In this document: positions 55,742 through 63,208 of the stretch, piece after piece | Numbering within the stretch: the stretch's first letter is position 1 | Layout: each line of letters starts with the position of its first letter | Notes under the pieces: generated by a model | Told to the model about the DNA's origin: nothing | The model's input: only the letters and a program-made list of their open reading frames with translations | Database searches by the model: none | Origin: a virus | Length of the DNA stretch: 64,000 nt | Virus record (IMG/VR): IMGVR_UViG_3300027793_000052 | Coordinates: 248,001 to 312,000 of that record | Strand: one strand, 5' to 3' | Translations under genes and position numbers: made by a program

Positions 55742-56050
55742 ATGAAAACAATTACCGAATTTATTGATAAATGGGCCATCAGGGTGATGTTTCCATTGGT
55801 TATTATTGTTTTTTTTAAAACATGTAACACAAACAACAAGGTAGAAAAAACTAGAGAAGAATTAACCTTTAAAGTTGATAGTATTAACAATGTTGTTAAA
55901 CAATCAGCTTCAAAACCTGAAATAGAGAAGATGATTAAGATTGAAGGTTTAAAATCTGAAAAGAGAATGATACAATCAACAGATAGAAAAATTTTAGATG
56001 TTAATAGACAATCTGAGATTGATAAGGAGATTGAAACATTGAACAAATAA
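55742..56050 (+). CDS. Membrane-anchored coiled-coil protein, 102 aa
   Basis: One N-terminal transmembrane segment (IRVMFPLVIIVFF, followed by KTC) and then a helical charged domain with heptad character. A Cys follows the membrane helix but the context is not a lipobox. The topology resembles an inner-membrane spanin or a tethering protein. It leads the operon that later encodes the amidase, and is TAATG-coupled to the ADP-ribosyltransferase-like gene. Confidence 0.62.
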   Translation: MKTITEFIDKWAIRVMFPLVIIVFFKTCNTNNKVEKTREELTFKVDSINNVVKQSASKPEIEKMIKIEGLKSEKRMIQSTDRKILDVNRQSEIDKEIETLNK

Positions 56051-56754
56051 TGGGTTTTAGACGTATAATTAAAGAATCTATAACAGAGTTTGAGTGGAAA
56101 AAACTCATAGGTGAGGGTTTGATAAAAACCCATAACCCAAAACAGGTTGTTGATATTTTAAATAGATTCGTTAATAAAACATTAGATGTAAAATTACACA
56201 AAGAGGAAGATAGTGACACTTCTGGTATTATTTTAGTTTACTTTAAAGAAGATTTTAAAAAAACAAAAATAGACGAATTATTATCTTTTATGAATAATAT
56301 GGGATACTATCCGGCTGGATTTTTTAGTAAAACAAATATGTTTACTAAAACGTATCAGGAGTTAGGTGATGATTTATATAGCGTAAGGTTTGAACCTAAA
56401 TTTGATACAGAATATATACCGCAAGATAGATATATGTACCACATAACAGATGGTAAACATATCGAAAAAATAATGAGGATAGGGTTAACACCTAAAACTA
56501 AATCTAAAGCATTATATCACCCAGAAAGAATATATTTAACAAAGACAATCAACGATGCTTTAAACATAAAAACAATATTTAGTTTACAGAATTTAGAGTC
56601 TGATTATGGTTTGATAGTATTGAAAATAGATTTACAAAATTTATTTATACATCTTAGGGAAGATTCACAATTTAAAGGTGGTGTTTATACAACCGATAAC
56701 ATACCACCAAATCATATACAAGTGGTGGATTTAAAAAAAACAAATAATGATTAA
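56050..56754 (+). CDS. ADP-ribosyltransferase-fold-like protein, 234 aa
   Basis: The C-terminal half reads MYHITDGKHIEKIMRIGLTPK (H131), then ERIYLTKTINDAL (R160), a YGLIVLKIDL strand, and a GVYTTDNIPPNHIQVV end. This order (YHxT, GL-P, xIYL, IPPxxI) is typical of ART/Tpt1-like folds, whose members use NAD and modify proteins or nucleic acids. No obvious catalytic Glu can be pinned; D207 or a nearby residue may serve. The N-terminus MGFRRIIKES shares a helix motif with other proteins of this end of the window. The family call is by pattern, not search. Confidence 0.55.
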   Translation: MGFRRIIKESITEFEWKKLIGEGLIKTHNPKQVVDILNRFVNKTLDVKLHKEEDSDTSGIILVYFKEDFKKTKIDELLSFMNNMGYYPAGFFSKTNMFTKTYQELGDDLYSVRFEPKFDTEYIPQDRYMYHITDGKHIEKIMRIGLTPKTKSKALYHPERIYLTKTINDALNIKTIFSLQNLESDYGLIVLKIDLQNLFIHLREDSQFKGGVYTTDNIPPNHIQVVDLKKTNND

Positions 56755-57406
56755 TTGGTTTAAAAATAACAAGAAAAGTTTAATTAGAGGAGCATTCCTA
56801 GTACCGATAATACTAGTGATGTTTATATCCATATCACACGTAGTTAGTTGGTATGATTTAGCAAACCCTTTTAAATGGGCTATATATCTATCGGTAGCTA
56901 TAGAAATAGCTGCTATGAGTTCCATTGCTGCAGCATCTGTAAGAATTAAAGGTGGTGTTTGGTTGGTATTCATATTGGTGACATTGATACAGTTCATGGG
57001 TAACATATTTTTTTGTTTTAATGATATCGATGTTAACTCTAAAGAGTTTAAAAGTTGGGTGGAATTGACAGGACCGATATTTGAGTCTATTGGTTCTGAT
57101 ATTAAGGATATTGTTGCACAAAAAAGATGGTTAGCTTTATTAGAGGGTGGTTTACTACCTATCATATCATTAACTTCATTGCACTTCTTCATTAGATACG
57201 GTGGTGAAGATGACACTAAGATTGAACGAATCAACCAAGCTACCGACCAAGCTACAGACCAAGTAGTTGAAGAGGTGAAAGAACCTGAAACCGTAATACA
57301 AGAAATAGTAGAAGAAATTTCTACACCAGAATCACCAACAACAATTACAACTAATGCTATAATAGACAGACCCAAAAAAAGAAATTGGTGGGGTAAAATT
57401 AGTTGA
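56747..57406 (+). CDS. Multi-pass membrane protein, 219 aa
   Basis: Four likely transmembrane helices: FLVPIILVMFISI, AIYLSVAIEIAAMSSIAA, VWLVFILVTLIQFMGNIFF, and GGLLPIISLTSLHFF. A 75-residue cytoplasmic-type tail follows, with an ATDQ repeat and many Glu. It overlaps the previous gene by 8 bases and precedes the amidase gene by 2. It is too large for a standard holin; a superinfection-exclusion or membrane-scaffold role is possible. The family is unrecognised. Confidence 0.65.
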   Translation: MINWFKNNKKSLIRGAFLVPIILVMFISISHVVSWYDLANPFKWAIYLSVAIEIAAMSSIAAASVRIKGGVWLVFILVTLIQFMGNIFFCFNDIDVNSKEFKSWVELTGPIFESIGSDIKDIVAQKRWLALLEGGLLPIISLTSLHFFIRYGGEDDTKIERINQATDQATDQVVEEVKEPETVIQEIVEEISTPESPTTITTNAIIDRPKKRNWWGKIS

Positions 57407-57408
57407 AA

Positions 57409-58005
57409 ATGATAAATAAAACAACATATCAATTACCAGAAGAAAATTATTATAAAGATATCTTCGATAAGACACAAATAATAATTGGCCATACGTATAG
57501 AAATAATATGAAACATTATGGTAGTTGGGTATATAGATTAAATGGTAAAAATAAAAAAACAGCAACATTTACCATAACCAAAGAAGGTAAAATATTCCAA
57601 CATTATGATCCTAAATATTACTCAGACTTTACAAATAATAACCAAGACAAAGCCTCCATATCTATAGTATTAGAAAATTTGGGTTGGTTAAAAAAAGATG
57701 GTATAATTAATCGTTATGTAGATTGGTTAGGTAATACACATAGAAAAGAAGAAGATGAAATTTTAAGTAAACGTTGGCGAAATCATAATTATTGGGACAA
57801 ATACAGTCAAGAACAATTATCGGCATTAAAAATTATCATAAATAAATTGTGTGAAGAATATAATATACCAAAAAATTTTATTGGCCACAATGTTTATGAT
57901 GAAAATGTGGATCTTTATAAAGGAATAACATTTAGAAGTAACTATAGTCAGGAATCAACAGACGTTAGTCCTGCTTTTGATATGGAATTATTAAAAAACT
58001 TGTAA
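57409..58005 (+). CDS. N-acetylmuramoyl-L-alanine amidase (endolysin, amidase_2-like)
   Basis: Cuts the amide bond between MurNAc and the peptide. Zinc ligands are likely H28 (IIIGHTY), H160 (FIGHNVYD) and D185 (STDVSPAFDMELL). ATFTITKEGKIFQHYDP and SISIVLENLGW give the core strands. At 198 residues it is a single catalytic domain without a cell-wall-binding module, usual for Gram-negative phages. I use ATG 57409 rather than TTG 57403. There is no signal peptide, so a holin is needed; membrane genes upstream are candidates. Confidence 0.82.
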   Translation: MINKTTYQLPEENYYKDIFDKTQIIIGHTYRNNMKHYGSWVYRLNGKNKKTATFTITKEGKIFQHYDPKYYSDFTNNNQDKASISIVLENLGWLKKDGIINRYVDWLGNTHRKEEDEILSKRWRNHNYWDKYSQEQLSALKIIINKLCEEYNIPKNFIGHNVYDENVDLYKGITFRSNYSQESTDVSPAFDMELLKNL

Positions 58006-58006
58006 A

Positions 58007-58552
58007 ATGAAGAAAAAAGACGATATCAGAGACCTTTTAGGTAAGATTAGAAAATTACAAAATGAAAATCACCAAATCACAACTTTAAATTCTGATGATA
58101 TTAGAAAAAGATTAGATGAGTCTAAATCACCTGTAAATAAATTAATTTTATTAAAAGAGGAAGAAGTACAAAACGTTACATCTGATGAACAAAGAGAAGA
58201 AGAAAATAAATTTAAAGATGTTGTGTCTAAATTGGTCAAGTTTGATGAAATTCAAGTTTATAGACAAAATGTAACTTGGGGTGGTTTTTTAGTTCGTGAA
58301 AAAATTAGATGGACATTTTCTCTAGACGAAAATAACGGTTGTTATATAAGTACGGAAAGTTTGGATATGCTACAACTAACAACTGAAGTTATTGAATTAC
58401 TTAAAAAACTTCGTGGTTATTATGAAGTATGGTCGGATGAATGGTCAAGTAGGCTAACAGGTTCACCTAAAGAAGGTGGAGAAGGGGAAGGTTCTGCAGC
58501 ACCAGAAGGTGGAGAAACTGCAGCTGAAACAACAGGTGGTTTTGGTGTTTAA
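58007..58552 (+). CDS. Hypothetical protein with Gly/Glu-rich tail, 181 aa
   Basis: A charged N-terminal coiled coil and a mixed alpha/beta middle (VTWGGFLVREKIRWTFSL) are followed by a 35-residue tail rich in Gly, Glu and Ala. The tail is disordered and may be a linker. It lies between the amidase and a membrane-anchored protein and is TAATG-coupled to the latter. Unknown function. Confidence 0.62.
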   Translation: MKKKDDIRDLLGKIRKLQNENHQITTLNSDDIRKRLDESKSPVNKLILLKEEEVQNVTSDEQREEENKFKDVVSKLVKFDEIQVYRQNVTWGGFLVREKIRWTFSLDENNGCYISTESLDMLQLTTEVIELLKKLRGYYEVWSDEWSSRLTGSPKEGGEGEGSAAPEGGETAAETTGGFGV

Positions 58553-59349
58553 TGGAAAAGAAAGATAAATTTTATGTGGTGTTAATGGCTATTATGATAT
58601 TGGTCATTTTATTTTTAAGTTGGCGTATCGGTAATTTAAAAGTTGGTAATTCTGATGGTATTGATGAACTTAGAAAAACCATAATACAAAACGATTCACT
58701 AACTAAAATAAAAGAAGGTCAGTATACTAAATTAGTTGATTATTATAATTCAGAAAAAGAATTAAAAGAAGAACTTAAAAAATCTAATCGAGATTTATAT
58801 AACACATTAAAAAAACAAGATGAAAAAATATTAAGTTTAACTAAAGTTGTTATTTCATTAAAAGATACTGTTGTACAAGGTTTTGGTAAATTTAATCCCA
58901 ATGACACAAATTTAATTGATTTAAATTTAAAATATCCAGTAAGTGATGAAAAACCTTTTATATTTTGGAATGGTTTTGTTAATAAAAAAACAGCCTTTTA
59001 TAAGGGTAATTGGGAGTTTAATACCTTACCAATTCAAATTGTATTGACAGAAGAAAAAAGAGGTTTGTGGAAAACAAATGTTGTTGGACCAAAATGGTTT
59101 AAATTGGATTCCCTAACAATTAAAAGTTTACCACCAGAAGATTTCCCCCAAAAAATAGAAAGAAATATTCAGTTTTTATTAGGTGGAATGTATAATTCAA
59201 ATATTGTACCAATGGTACCTAGAGCTATTGGATTTGGTGGTGGTGTTAGTTTTAAGAATCAACATAATTTAATTATGAACGTAAATTCTGACCAATCATT
59301 TAGTTTAGGTTATTATTATAAATTTAAAACATTCAAAAAGAATAAGTAG
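58552..59349 (+). CDS. Membrane-anchored coiled-coil protein with C-terminal beta domain, 265 aa
   Basis: One N-terminal signal-anchor helix (FYVVLMAIMILVILFLSW) leads into a coiled coil (residues 30-105) and then a beta-rich domain ending SFSLGYYYKFKTF. The architecture matches an inner-membrane spanin or periplasmic structural protein of Bacteroidota phages. Located downstream of the amidase in the lysis-linked operon, it may act in outer-membrane disruption; inference from topology and place. Confidence 0.62.
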   Translation: MEKKDKFYVVLMAIMILVILFLSWRIGNLKVGNSDGIDELRKTIIQNDSLTKIKEGQYTKLVDYYNSEKELKEELKKSNRDLYNTLKKQDEKILSLTKVVISLKDTVVQGFGKFNPNDTNLIDLNLKYPVSDEKPFIFWNGFVNKKTAFYKGNWEFNTLPIQIVLTEEKRGLWKTNVVGPKWFKLDSLTIKSLPPEDFPQKIERNIQFLLGGMYNSNIVPMVPRAIGFGGGVSFKNQHNLIMNVNSDQSFSLGYYYKFKTFKKNK

Positions 59350-59350
59350 T

Positions 59351-59665
59351 ATGAGTCAACAAATTAATAGATTATTAGAAGAAATAAAAGAAAATAATGA
59401 CAAAAAAGTTATTTTATATACAATGTCACATTGTCCTGCGTGTAAAGAATTGAAAGAAAAATTAGATCACGTTGGTATCTACTATGAAAATGTTGAAATG
59501 GAAGGTAATGACAAAGTATGGTCGGAAATTAAATCTGAAGGTGGTGCTGACTATGTACCACAAGTTAGAGTTTCAAGTAAACTTATACACGAATTTGATG
59601 AAATTAATGATTTAATCGGTATGGTAATTAGTGAAATGATTGGCCGTAAAATTATTATAAAATAA
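59351..59665 (+). CDS. Glutaredoxin
   Basis: 104 residues with the CPAC active site (C28, C31) after strand KVILYTMSH and a cis-Pro loop YVPQV. It would catalyse disulfide exchange, possibly donating electrons to ribonucleotide reductase. It starts 1 base after the upstream stop and is followed by a terminator. The window thus has both a thioredoxin and a glutaredoxin. Confidence 0.85.
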   Translation: MSQQINRLLEEIKENNDKKVILYTMSHCPACKELKEKLDHVGIYYENVEMEGNDKVWSEIKSEGGADYVPQVRVSSKLIHEFDEINDLIGMVISEMIGRKIIIK

Positions 59666-59675
59666 TTTTTAAGAT

Positions 59676-59702
59676 AAAACCACCATGTTAGGTGGTTTTT
59701 TT
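59676..59702 (+). terminator. Intrinsic terminator after glutaredoxin
   Basis: AAAACCACC pairs with GGTGGTTTT across a 6-base loop, followed by seven T and then ATGCTC, the same tail as at 18.56 and 63.16 kb. Confidence 0.9.
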
Positions 59703-59714
59703 ATGCTCTTTTGA

Positions 59715-59722
59715 TATTTATA
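59715..59722 (+). promoter_or_regulatory. TATTTATA motif (candidate phage promoter)
   Basis: GATATTTATAGAA directly after the terminator and its ATGCTC tail; the first gene starts 45 bases later. Confidence 0.55.
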
Positions 59723-59767
59723 GAAAAATGTATTTGTACAAATAACAATAAATTAAAAAATTAAAAA

Positions 59768-59929
59768 ATGGCTAAAAAAGTATTACGTTACACAGAAGAA
59801 CAGTTTATAACACTTCTTGAAAACATTGTAAAAAAAGTTAAAGCTGAAGAAACTTTAAACGAATCAGTAGATCCTAACAGAAATGCCAGAAGACAAAATT
59901 TAAACGAAAGATTTAAAAAACTAAAATAA
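59768..59929 (+). CDS. Small basic/acidic helical protein, 53 aa
   Basis: A short open frame: MAKKVLRYTEEQFITLLENI at the start, then LNESVDPNRNARRQN, and a Lys-rich end. It starts after a terminator and TATTTATA motif and ends 4 bases before the next gene. LNE followed by Ser resembles a T4-type prohead protease site (I/L-x-E). Possibly a small head-core protein; uncertain. Confidence 0.62.
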   Translation: MAKKVLRYTEEQFITLLENIVKKVKAEETLNESVDPNRNARRQNLNERFKKLK

Positions 59930-59933
59930 TCCA

Positions 59934-60218
59934 ATGAGTAATAATAATATAAAAAGGATTATTAAGGAGGAGTTAAACAAATCTGATGAGGCTAAAATTA
60001 AAAAAATAGCTAAGGATGAGTTTGACAAACTAATTGGTAAACATTTAAAAAGTGAAGATCTTGAAAAAAAGGTTAAAGAATTAGTTCTTAAACATATCAA
60101 GAAAGATAAACCAACACAAAAAGAAGTGGCTAATATCACCAAAGAAGTGTTAGTTAAACTATACAAAACACTTTGGACTAGGAATAATTTTTGGAGTAAC
60201 GGTTTAGAAAATATCTAA
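59934..60218 (+). CDS. Helical protein, 94 aa, possible head-core protein
   Basis: Almost all helix and strongly charged (NIKRIIKEELNKSDEAKI, then DLEKKVKELVLKHIKKDK). The N-terminal RIIKEE motif recurs in other proteins near here. TAATG couples it to the large gene that follows. An internal AAGGAGGAG stretch encodes the KEE residues and is not a ribosome-binding site for the next gene. Confidence 0.62.
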   Translation: MSNNNIKRIIKEELNKSDEAKIKKIAKDEFDKLIGKHLKSEDLEKKVKELVLKHIKKDKPTQKEVANITKEVLVKLYKTLWTRNNFWSNGLENI

Positions 60219-62134
60219 TGGTACAAAAAGATCCAAACGCAAAAGAAGGAATGAGAGTTAGGGTTCTATCTATGGTAGATGACCCTAACCCAGTACTTGC
60301 AGGTACAGAAGGCACTATTGTTTTAATAGATGATATGGGTACATTACATGTTAAATGGGATGATGGTAGAAGATTAGGTTTAATACCTGGTATTGATAGG
60401 TATGTCTTAGAACCTGAAGAATTTTCTAATTTAATGGACGATGCTTTTAGTACAATAGATGAGGCAGATTCTGGTAAAAATGCCATAAATACATCTATAA
60501 ATCAAACCCCATCAAACATTAAAAAATCTATGCCAAGTATGCCAAGTTTGTCAAAAAGTAATGTTACCAAAAATTTTAAAACAGCTAACATTAAAGATGT
60601 TAAGGTTGAGTCTAATGAAATTAAAGGTGGTAAGGCCGATAAATTAAGTATTAAAGATTTGGCTAAAAAACATAAAGTTTCTATAGAAGATATTAAAAAA
60701 GAAATTAAGATTGGTGTAAAGATTGAGAAGGAACATGTTGGTAATGATGTTAACAAGGCTAAAGAAATAGCTATGGATCATATATCAGAGTTCTCAGACT
60801 ATTACTCCAACAAAAGATATGGTGTGTTAGCATCGGAAAAAGGTCTTAAAAAATCTAAAAAGAAAAAGGTTAATGAAAATCATGAACCATTGTATTTGTT
60901 AGACGCAATGACCGCTTGGATGGCGTACAGAGGTTATAAAGAATATGGGCTCAAGGGGATGATTAAAAATCTCGGAAATAACCTAAAAGAAATCATGAAA
61001 GACTTTATTGAATATTCAACAACTGTTTATGGTACACCAGTAACTAAAGATATGACAGAGTATCAATTTAAAGAGTTATTAAAAAAATTTAAATCGGATA
61101 AAACTGATTATATGACATCGACTGCTGGAGGTGTATCCACAGGGGCTTATACTGGTAATGCTTGGGGTTCAGGACCTTTAACCAAAAGTAAATCAGTTGC
61201 CAAACCTGGCCCATTAAAAGAAATGACATATACACCCGACGATGATATTAGTGATACTAGTGCTGAAGCTTGGGCTGATAAAAATAAAGATGGATGGAAG
61301 TGGAATGATACCCCTTTATGGGAAGAAGGTGAAATTATCGATCCTTTGGCTAAGATAAAAACATCATGGGATGATGACAATTTGGACATCTCCAAAGATT
61401 GGGATAAAGTTCAAAAGAAAAAAAATCTTAAAAAAGAAGATGTATTAAAGATGGTCGGTATGAGACTTATAGAATCTAAATATAAAATTGTTAATGATAA
61501 GAGTTTAGATAGTATTAAAGATAATTTTAAACCACCAAGAACAGAAGATGAGGAAGAACCAATAGAAGAGACAACAACATTTGGTTCTGTTTGGGGACCT
61601 AATGGACCTCCTGTTGGGCCGGCTTTCGCGGCAAAACAAGGTCAATGGAGAGCAGGAAAAAACCCAATATGGAAAGGTGGTAAAATAGTTCAAAAAGTTA
61701 ATAATTCTGGTGTTTTAAACCCTATTACTGAAAATAAAATAGAAGTAGGTGATATGGTAAAAATTAAAAAAGAATACGGTGGTGGTACGGGTGAAGTTGT
61801 TGACATTAAGAAATCATTTGTTGTTGTAAAAACAAAAGACGGTAATAAGTCATACCACATGTCTGATTTAATTACAGAAGCTAATAAGGTTAAATACAAT
61901 CCTGATGGTCAAATAGTACAGATAAAAAAGAAGTGTACCAAATACCCTTATTGTAGTCAAGGGGCTATAGACAAACCTTTAAAAATATCAAGTTCAGTTA
62001 GTCAACCAGGGACTTATGTAGAAACAGAGTTATCTAACGAGACAATAAAGAACATACATGAAATATCCAAACAAATTGGTAGACCTTTTATAGAGGTTTA
62101 TAATTTGGTTAAAGAAAAATTGGGTGATTATTAA
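60218..62134 (+). CDS. Multi-domain protein with DUF4314-like and DUF5661-like regions, 638 aa
   Basis: Residues 10-70 (GMRVRVLSMVDDPNPVLAG, then GTLHVKWDDGRRLGLIPG) match a DUF4314-like beta barrel. Residues about 140-200 (ELAKKHK-type LSIKDLAKKHKVS, then IEKEHVGND and MDHISEFSDYY) match DUF5661. A Gly/Trp-rich, low-complexity region follows. A second barrel (IEVGDMVKIKKEYGGGTGEV) lies near 510-560. LITEA, PITEN and KVNEN resemble prohead protease sites. It is probably a virion or core protein with processing, not an enzyme. Confidence 0.68.
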   Translation: MVQKDPNAKEGMRVRVLSMVDDPNPVLAGTEGTIVLIDDMGTLHVKWDDGRRLGLIPGIDRYVLEPEEFSNLMDDAFSTIDEADSGKNAINTSINQTPSNIKKSMPSMPSLSKSNVTKNFKTANIKDVKVESNEIKGGKADKLSIKDLAKKHKVSIEDIKKEIKIGVKIEKEHVGNDVNKAKEIAMDHISEFSDYYSNKRYGVLASEKGLKKSKKKKVNENHEPLYLLDAMTAWMAYRGYKEYGLKGMIKNLGNNLKEIMKDFIEYSTTVYGTPVTKDMTEYQFKELLKKFKSDKTDYMTSTAGGVSTGAYTGNAWGSGPLTKSKSVAKPGPLKEMTYTPDDDISDTSAEAWADKNKDGWKWNDTPLWEEGEIIDPLAKIKTSWDDDNLDISKDWDKVQKKKNLKKEDVLKMVGMRLIESKYKIVNDKSLDSIKDNFKPPRTEDEEEPIEETTTFGSVWGPNGPPVGPAFAAKQGQWRAGKNPIWKGGKIVQKVNNSGVLNPITENKIEVGDMVKIKKEYGGGTGEVVDIKKSFVVVKTKDGNKSYHMSDLITEANKVKYNPDGQIVQIKKKCTKYPYCSQGAIDKPLKISSSVSQPGTYVETELSNETIKNIHEISKQIGRPFIEVYNLVKEKLGDY

Positions 62135-62145
62135 CATAAATAGCA

Positions 62146-62153
62146 TATTTATA
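62146..62153 (+). promoter_or_regulatory. TATTTATA motif (candidate phage promoter)
   Basis: CATATTTATAATA in the 33-base gap between two large genes, 14 bases before the ATG at 62168. Confidence 0.5.
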
Positions 62154-62167
62154 ATAAAAACAAAAAC

Positions 62168-63124
62168 ATGTCAAATATTAATAAACTAATAAAGAAAGGT
62201 CTTAACAAATTATTGGAGACAAAAGGTTTTGAAGAAATGGAATTTGCTTTTGGTACTAAAAAAAATTCCGAATTATCACAAGAGGAAAAAAACCAATTTG
62301 GTCCCATGGGTAATTTAAAAGACCAAAAAGGTGGTAATATCACAACTCAAGAAGTTAATGGTTTAAAAGTGGTAAACAAAACCAATAAAACAAATGATAG
62401 TGACGCTCAAGCATATTATAAAGAAGTGGCTAAAAAAGTTAAAGACTATCAAACACCAAACGATAAAGAAAAGTTTGATGCACCTAAAGTAGATACTAAT
62501 ACAAATGTTGAAGATGAGAGACTTGAGATAACTGGTTATGATGTTGGTGTTTCTGGTTTAGAAGTTACAGCCGATTTAGCTGCTGAAAAAGGTGGTTCAG
62601 AAGGGGTTAAAGCCAAATATAAAGAAAGGATTAAATCTGATGATCCTACGGCAGAGAAAATGATGAAGAACGCTAAGAAAACAAATGATTTAAAATATAA
62701 AAAAGAAGCAAATAACACAAGACCTGTAAAGGCACAAAAATCACCACAACCAATGGGAGAAAATGTGGAATATAGAGGTGTTGATGCTAAGAACATCTTT
62801 AAAGCTAACGGTAAGTTAATATCAGAAGAACAAGTTTTAAAATTAGCAAATAAAGTACCATCTAGGATTAAAATAGATGAAACAACTTTTGCTATTACTG
62901 ACGGTGAAAACACGTATAGACTTATATGGGAAGGTGATGATAAAAACGGTGAGGCAATCATTACAAACCATAAAAACAGTACATTAGTAAAAGAAGATAT
63001 TGAAAAAATGAAGAAACTTTGGGGTTTTAAATCTAATAATTCTATATCCACTAAGAAAAACATTACCGAATCTGGTGAAGACGCATTTAAAAGAATGTTT
63101 AAAAAAATAAAAGAAGATAAATAA
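62168..63124 (+). CDS. Charged hypothetical protein, 318 aa
   Basis: The N-terminal NKLIKKGLNKLLETKGFEE helix resembles the RIIKEE motif of neighbouring genes. The middle is disordered and Lys/Asp-rich. A small alpha/beta domain lies near 220-265 (KVPSRIKIDETTFAITDG), and the C-terminus ends with a NITES site and a basic helix. It sits between a large multi-domain protein and the M15 peptidase and is followed by a terminator. Possible core or scaffold protein. Confidence 0.62.
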   Translation: MSNINKLIKKGLNKLLETKGFEEMEFAFGTKKNSELSQEEKNQFGPMGNLKDQKGGNITTQEVNGLKVVNKTNKTNDSDAQAYYKEVAKKVKDYQTPNDKEKFDAPKVDTNTNVEDERLEITGYDVGVSGLEVTADLAAEKGGSEGVKAKYKERIKSDDPTAEKMMKNAKKTNDLKYKKEANNTRPVKAQKSPQPMGENVEYRGVDAKNIFKANGKLISEEQVLKLANKVPSRIKIDETTFAITDGENTYRLIWEGDDKNGEAIITNHKNSTLVKEDIEKMKKLWGFKSNNSISTKKNITESGEDAFKRMFKKIKEDK

Positions 63125-63132
63125 TAAAAATT

Positions 63133-63157
63133 AACCCCTCTTCGTGAGGGGTTTTTT
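63133..63157 (+). terminator. Intrinsic terminator, shared-sequence type
   Basis: AACCCCTC pairs with GAGGGGTT across a 5-base TTCGT loop, then a T run and ATGCTT. Bases 63144-63162 are identical to 18551-18569. Confidence 0.9.
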
Positions 63158-63168
63158 ATGCTTAACAA

Positions 63169-63176
63169 TATTTATA
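63169..63176 (+). promoter_or_regulatory. TATTTATA motif (candidate phage promoter)
   Basis: AATATTTATATAT, 5 bases after the terminator tail and 32 bases before the ATG at 63209. Confidence 0.5.
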
Positions 63177-63208
63177 TATAAAATAATAGATTTTAAAAAC
63201 AAAATTAT

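Noticed and set aside
59956-59975. AAGGAGGAG as a Shine-Dalgarno site
   Set aside because: It lies inside a gene and encodes Lys-Glu-Glu; no start codon follows at the right distance.
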